From Bacteroidia bacterium (GTDB taxonomy: Bacteria > Bacteroidota > Bacteroidia > Bacteroidales > Azobacteroidaceae), in NCBI GenBank assembly GCA_025996895.1, contig BNTW01000037.1, positions 1 through 26,452 on the forward strand: a stretch of DNA of 26,452 bases, written 5' to 3'. The notes beneath the pieces are model-generated. The model was given only the letters and a program-made list of their open reading frames with translations. It searched no databases and had not been told where the DNA came from. This document shows, piece after piece, positions 23,589 through 26,452 of this stretch. Within the stretch, counting starts at the first letter, position 1. Each line of letters begins with the position of its first letter. A program made the position numbers and the translations under genes.

Positions 23589-24553
23589 ATCTTTCCCTTT
23601 TTTCTCGTTTGTTGCGCATTCAACGTATTCCTTTCCCAAAACACGCCGCCGGTGTAGCCTTGAATAGATGGGTCTGCTTCGGCGATTTGCAACCGTTTTT
23701 CTGCCCAGCAACAATATTCGGTATTCATTTCGATGCCGCAATAGTTTCGGCCTAATTTTTTCGCCACGACCGAAGTGGTACCGCTGCCCAAAAAGGGGTC
23801 AAAAACAATGCCGTTCGCGGGACAGGAAGCTAAAATCAATTTGGCTATCAACTTTTCGGGCTTTTGCGTGGGGTGATCGGTGTTTTCGGGCATCGACCAA
23901 TAGGGAATACTGATGTCGTCCCAAAAATTGGAAGGATAAGTCAGACGGAAATTTCCGTTTTCCGTTGCTTCCCAATCTTTCGGTTGGCCATTTTCCTTAT
24001 AGGGCGCAATCACCTTTCTTTTCATCTTAACTGCTTCCACATCAAAGTAATAGTCCTTCGGATTTTTCACCCCAAACCATATATCTTCCATTCCGTTTTT
24101 CCAATTTCGCAATGCGCCGCGACCTTTTTCGCGTTGCCACGTAATACGATTTAGAACGATTAAATTTTCTTCCATCACTTCTTGCAATGCGGATGTGCAT
24201 TTCCAATCACCACACAAATACAAAGAGCCGGTGGGTTTTAATAAAGCGACGACTTTGGGAAACCACGAGCGTAGATAATCGAGGTATTCACTGTTTGAAG
24301 ACGAGTTAAAAGTAAAACCGTTAAAATCCTTGGTCAAATTATAAGGCGGGTCAATAATAATCAAGTCGGCAAATGGCTGAGGCAATGCGTCTATCACCTC
24401 AAATAAATCATTATTGATTGTTTTATTCACAACATCGTCTATCTCAAGCCGGCTTATTCCTTTTAAATGGATAAGCCGGCTCGAAAAAAAACGATACTCT
24501 GCGTCTGTAAGAGTAATTGTTCTGTTTCTTGCTGCTCTTACTTTTTCTGTCAT
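23585..24553 (-). CDS. site-specific DNA methyltransferase, beta class (N6-adenine type)
   Basis: The 322-aa protein has the catalytic motif IV DPPYNL at residues 68-73. The S-adenosylmethionine-binding motif I FDPFLGSGTTSVVAKKLGR is at 251-269, preceded by HPTQKPEKLI (motif X). The order IV ... X-I is that of beta-class amino-methyltransferases; DPPY favours N6-adenine, though N4-cytosine cannot be excluded. The middle (residues 135-225) should be the target recognition region. It starts 3 bp after the pfp stop and overlaps the next methylase gene by 4 bp, so all three are probably one transcript. An 11-bp inverted repeat containing GCCGGC lies in its 5' end. Confidence 0.9.
   Translation of the reverse strand: MTEKVRAARNRTITLTDAEYRFFSSRLIHLKGISRLEIDDVVNKTINNDLFEVIDALPQPFADLIIIDPPYNLTKDFNGFTFNSSSNSEYLDYLRSWFPKVVALLKPTGSLYLCGDWKCTSALQEVMEENLIVLNRITWQREKGRGALRNWKNGMEDIWFGVKNPKDYYFDVEAVKMKRKVIAPYKENGQPKDWEATENGNFRLTYPSNFWDDISIPYWSMPENTDHPTQKPEKLIAKLILASCPANGIVFDPFLGSGTTSVVAKKLGRNYCGIEMNTEYCCWAEKRLQIAEADPSIQGYTGGVFWERNTLNAQQTRKKGKI
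24447..24481. repeat. 11-bp inverted repeat in the 5' end of the methyltransferase gene
   Basis: AGCCGGCTTAT (24447-24457) and ATAAGCCGGCT (24471-24481) are exact reverse complements, 13 bases apart, within codons of about 25-36 of the methyltransferase. Each arm contains GCCGGC. It may form a stem in the mRNA or be an operator-like site; neither is shown. Confidence 0.75.
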
Positions 24554-24556
24554 ATT

Positions 24557-26215
24557 TTATTTCTGCAATCTCGCTTCCTGCTCGATTTGCAGCGTTTTTG
24601 TAGGCTGATCACAAACTTCGGTGGGGCCGAAATATTGAATCGGGCCGGGATACACATAATCGGTATTGACCGCCCACTGGTCACGCTGACCGGCAAAAAC
24701 CCGGAAAGGGCCGCCGTTTAATTTCACCAGTGCTTTCTGAATGACCGGCTTCAACTCGCCGTGGCGGCGTTCCATGTTCATCATCATCGTGATAGGCACA
24801 CCGCCGGCAATCCATTCGGCTGCGGGTGCAGTGGTGTTGCGGACTGACGACATATAACCGGTTTTGCCTGCGCCAATCAATCCGGCTGCGGTAAAGCCCA
24901 GCGAGTAGCAATAATCGGCATCGTAGTTCGACGGTGCTGCGCAACGGCCTTCATATCCGAAAAAATGCACTTGCGTGGCAAATGAGCCGGCATATTTTCC
25001 TTCTGCTTTCATTTCGGCCAAACGGTTACCGACCATTTCGGCCAACAGTTTTTCCGTTTCAATCAACGAAACTTGTACGTTTCCGTGCGGGTCGCGATCT
25101 AACGTTAATTGACGCGCTACAGCTTCGGGCAAACTTGCATACAAATCCGCATTTTCCCTGCTGATTTTACGAATGATATAATCGCGCTGCGCGCTTTTCT
25201 TAATCGCCTTAAAATCGTCTTCGTGTTCAGCCAGAAAATCATTCAATTCGGTTATCAAGCGTTTCATGGCCGGCACAAATTCAATTAATCCTTCAGGAAT
25301 AAGCACCGTCCCAAAATTATTGCCGTTTTCGGCACGTTTTGCCACCACGCCGGCGATGTATTGAATAATATCGTCTAGCGACTGGTTTTTGGCTTCCACT
25401 TCTTCCGAAACAATGCAGACATTCGGTTGCACCTGCAAGGCACATTCCAACGCGATATGCGAGGCCGAGCGTCCCATGAGCTTGATAAAATGCCAATATT
25501 TGCGCGCAGAATTACAGTCGCGCTGAATGTTCCCAATCACTTCGGAATAGACTTTGCAAGCCGTATCGAAACCAAACGAGGTTTCAATCCAGTCGTTTTT
25601 CAAGTCGCCGTCAATGGTTTTCGGACAACCGATCACCTGCACTCCCGCACTGATTTGCGCATAATATTCAGCTAATACACAAGCATTGGTGTTGGAATCG
25701 TCGCCGCCGATAATTACCAATGCCGTGATACCCAATTTTTTCAAAATTTCGAGCCCTTTGTCAAATTGTTCTTTCGTTTCCAATTTGGTACGTCCCGAGC
25801 CGATAATGTCGAAACCGCCGGTGTTGCGGTATTCGTCGATAATATCTTCCGTCAATTCCATATATTTATGGTCGATCAATCCGCCGGGACCTAAAATAAA
25901 TCCGAACAGACGGCTTTCCGGATTCATGTCTTTGATGCCGTCGAAAAGTCCGGCGATTACGTTATGTCCGCCCGGAGCTTGTCCTCCGGATAATATAACA
26001 CCCACATTGATAGGAAGATACTGTTTTCTTTCCGTTCCTTCTACAAACTGAATGACCGGCATTCCGTAGGTATTCGGAAATAATTTTTTAACCGCTTCCT
26101 GGTCGGAAACAGACTCTGTGGGTTTGCCTTCTTCTATTTTGACAACACCTTTTAAAGTTTTCGGAACTTTAGGCTCGTAGGCAGCACGAGCGATTTGTAA
26201 AGCACTTTTTGTCAT
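24557..26215 (-). CDS. pfp: diphosphate--fructose-6-phosphate 1-phosphotransferase
   Basis: PFP phosphorylates fructose 6-phosphate reversibly with pyrophosphate in place of ATP in glycolysis. The 552-aa product belongs to the long PFP class. [20 protein letters not shown] is the N-terminal phosphate-binding loop. [17 protein letters not shown] carries the GGDD signature that selects pyrophosphate over [23 protein letters not shown] has the catalytic Asp, and [20 protein letters not shown] contacts the sugar phosphate. The ATG at 26215 gives a full-length N-terminus. It leads a - strand unit that continues into the methyltransferase genes. Confidence 0.96.
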   Translation of the reverse strand: MTKSALQIARAAYEPKVPKTLKGVVKIEEGKPTESVSDQEAVKKLFPNTYGMPVIQFVEGTERKQYLPINVGVILSGGQAPGGHNVIAGLFDGIKDMNPESRLFGFILGPGGLIDHKYMELTEDIIDEYRNTGGFDIIGSGRTKLETKEQFDKGLEILKKLGITALVIIGGDDSNTNACVLAEYYAQISAGVQVIGCPKTIDGDLKNDWIETSFGFDTACKVYSEVIGNIQRDCNSARKYWHFIKLMGRSASHIALECALQVQPNVCIVSEEVEAKNQSLDDIIQYIAGVVAKRAENGNNFGTVLIPEGLIEFVPAMKRLITELNDFLAEHEDDFKAIKKSAQRDYIIRKISRENADLYASLPEAVARQLTLDRDPHGNVQVSLIETEKLLAEMVGNRLAEMKAEGKYAGSFATQVHFFGYEGRCAAPSNYDADYCYSLGFTAAGLIGAGKTGYMSSVRNTTAPAAEWIAGGVPITMMMNMERRHGELKPVIQKALVKLNGGPFRVFAGQRDQWAVNTDYVYPGPIQYFGPTEVCDQPTKTLQIEQEARLQK

Positions 26216-26452
26216 GATAATTGAATATTTTTATATGATTTTGTATTTTTTAAGGTCGCAAATTTCGTGATTTTTCTTCGGATTTGAAAATAGTTTTACA
26301 TAATTTTTTTTGGCACGCTTTTTGTTGTAATCTGCTTTCGTAACAATTGGTGATGCGAACAATTCTTAAAAATAGTGTGATTTATGTTGTATAACATATA
26401 AAAATGTTTTAAAAAATGCAAAATAATATGATACACACACACACATTACTCA
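26216..26452. other. AT-rich intergenic region upstream of pfp
   Basis: There is no gene here. It holds the sigma-54-like site and a short (AC)6 run at 26433-26444. No exact TAnnTTTG element for pfp was found on the - strand; the closest is around 26255-26270 with a mismatch in the TA. Confidence 0.6.
26310..26326 (+). promoter_or_regulatory. sigma-54-type promoter candidate, pointing out of the window
   Basis: TTGGCACG-CTTT-TTGTT matches the RpoN consensus YTGGCACGrNNNTTGCW at all but two positions, with correct -24/-12 spacing; the -12 GC is GT here. No gene follows within the remaining 126 bp, so its target would lie beyond the window. Confidence 0.45.

Noticed and set aside
23589..23741. 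N-terminal extension of the 813-aa methylase to 23741
   Set aside because: The extra residues are Arg-rich out-of-frame translation of the upstream methyltransferase; ATG 23588 overlaps that gene's stop as ATGA.
1..26452. rRNA or tRNA genes
   Set aside because: No cloverleaf or rRNA signature sequence was recognised while reading; a covariance-model scan would settle it.

Overview
The window looks like chromosomal DNA of a Bacteroidales-type bacterium (phylum Bacteroidota). The evidence is three fimbrillin-type lipoproteins, promoters of the Bacteroidota form TTTG-N19-TAnnTTTG, an ECF sigma operon with DUF4252 proteins, a PPi-type phosphofructokinase and an IS21 element whose ends carry the GGGGGCAGTTT type of repeat. 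This placement is an inference from gene content; no rRNA marker is present.

Layout. 1-2.5 kb is a decayed accessory strip: the 3' part of an IS4 transposase, a truncated isochorismatase-family gene, a RhuM-family gene, a GNAT acetyltransferase and the tail of a second GNAT. 2.5-5.8 kb is housekeeping: leuA (-), divergent from pheS-nth (+). 5.8-9.4 kb is a signal-peptide/TM regulator gene cut by an IS21-family element (6551-9371). The 5' half of its istA lies inverted between 53-bp inverted repeats; inversion across them would rebuild a 521-codon istA. 9.4-14.6 kb is a GC-rich fimbrial lipoprotein cluster: a truncated fimbrial subunit, a fimbrillin, a GLUG-repeat lipoprotein and a lipoprotein ending in a C-type-lectin/DUF1566-like domain. 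It also holds a gene relic and a large palindromic intergenic repeat. 14.6-16.8 kb is AT-rich and made of small toxin-antitoxin genes and fragments, with two copies (91/99 identical) of an unexplained 99-bp repeat. 16.8-18.8 kb is an operon on the - strand: DUF4252 lipoprotein, ECF sigma factor, putative anti-sigma factor and a second DUF4252 protein, preceded by an ECF-like promoter. 18.8-26.2 kb is a tightly packed - strand run: pfp, a DNA methyltransferase, an 813-aa second methyltransferase-domain protein, pepT and gcvT. The modification genes therefore sit inside a housekeeping transcription unit. The last 240 bp hold no gene but carry a good sigma-54-type promoter candidate pointing out of the window.

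How the genes may work together. The truncated regulator beside the fimbrial genes may once have controlled them. The IS21 element has no visible target duplication and separates two broken genes, so DNA between them was probably lost. The fimbrial genes probably encode surface pilus subunits, with the last two as likely tip or adhesin components. The DUF4252/sigma operon is probably autoregulated. The two methyltransferase-domain genes overlap by 4 bp and probably form one modification or restriction-modification system; no nuclease motif was recognised by eye.
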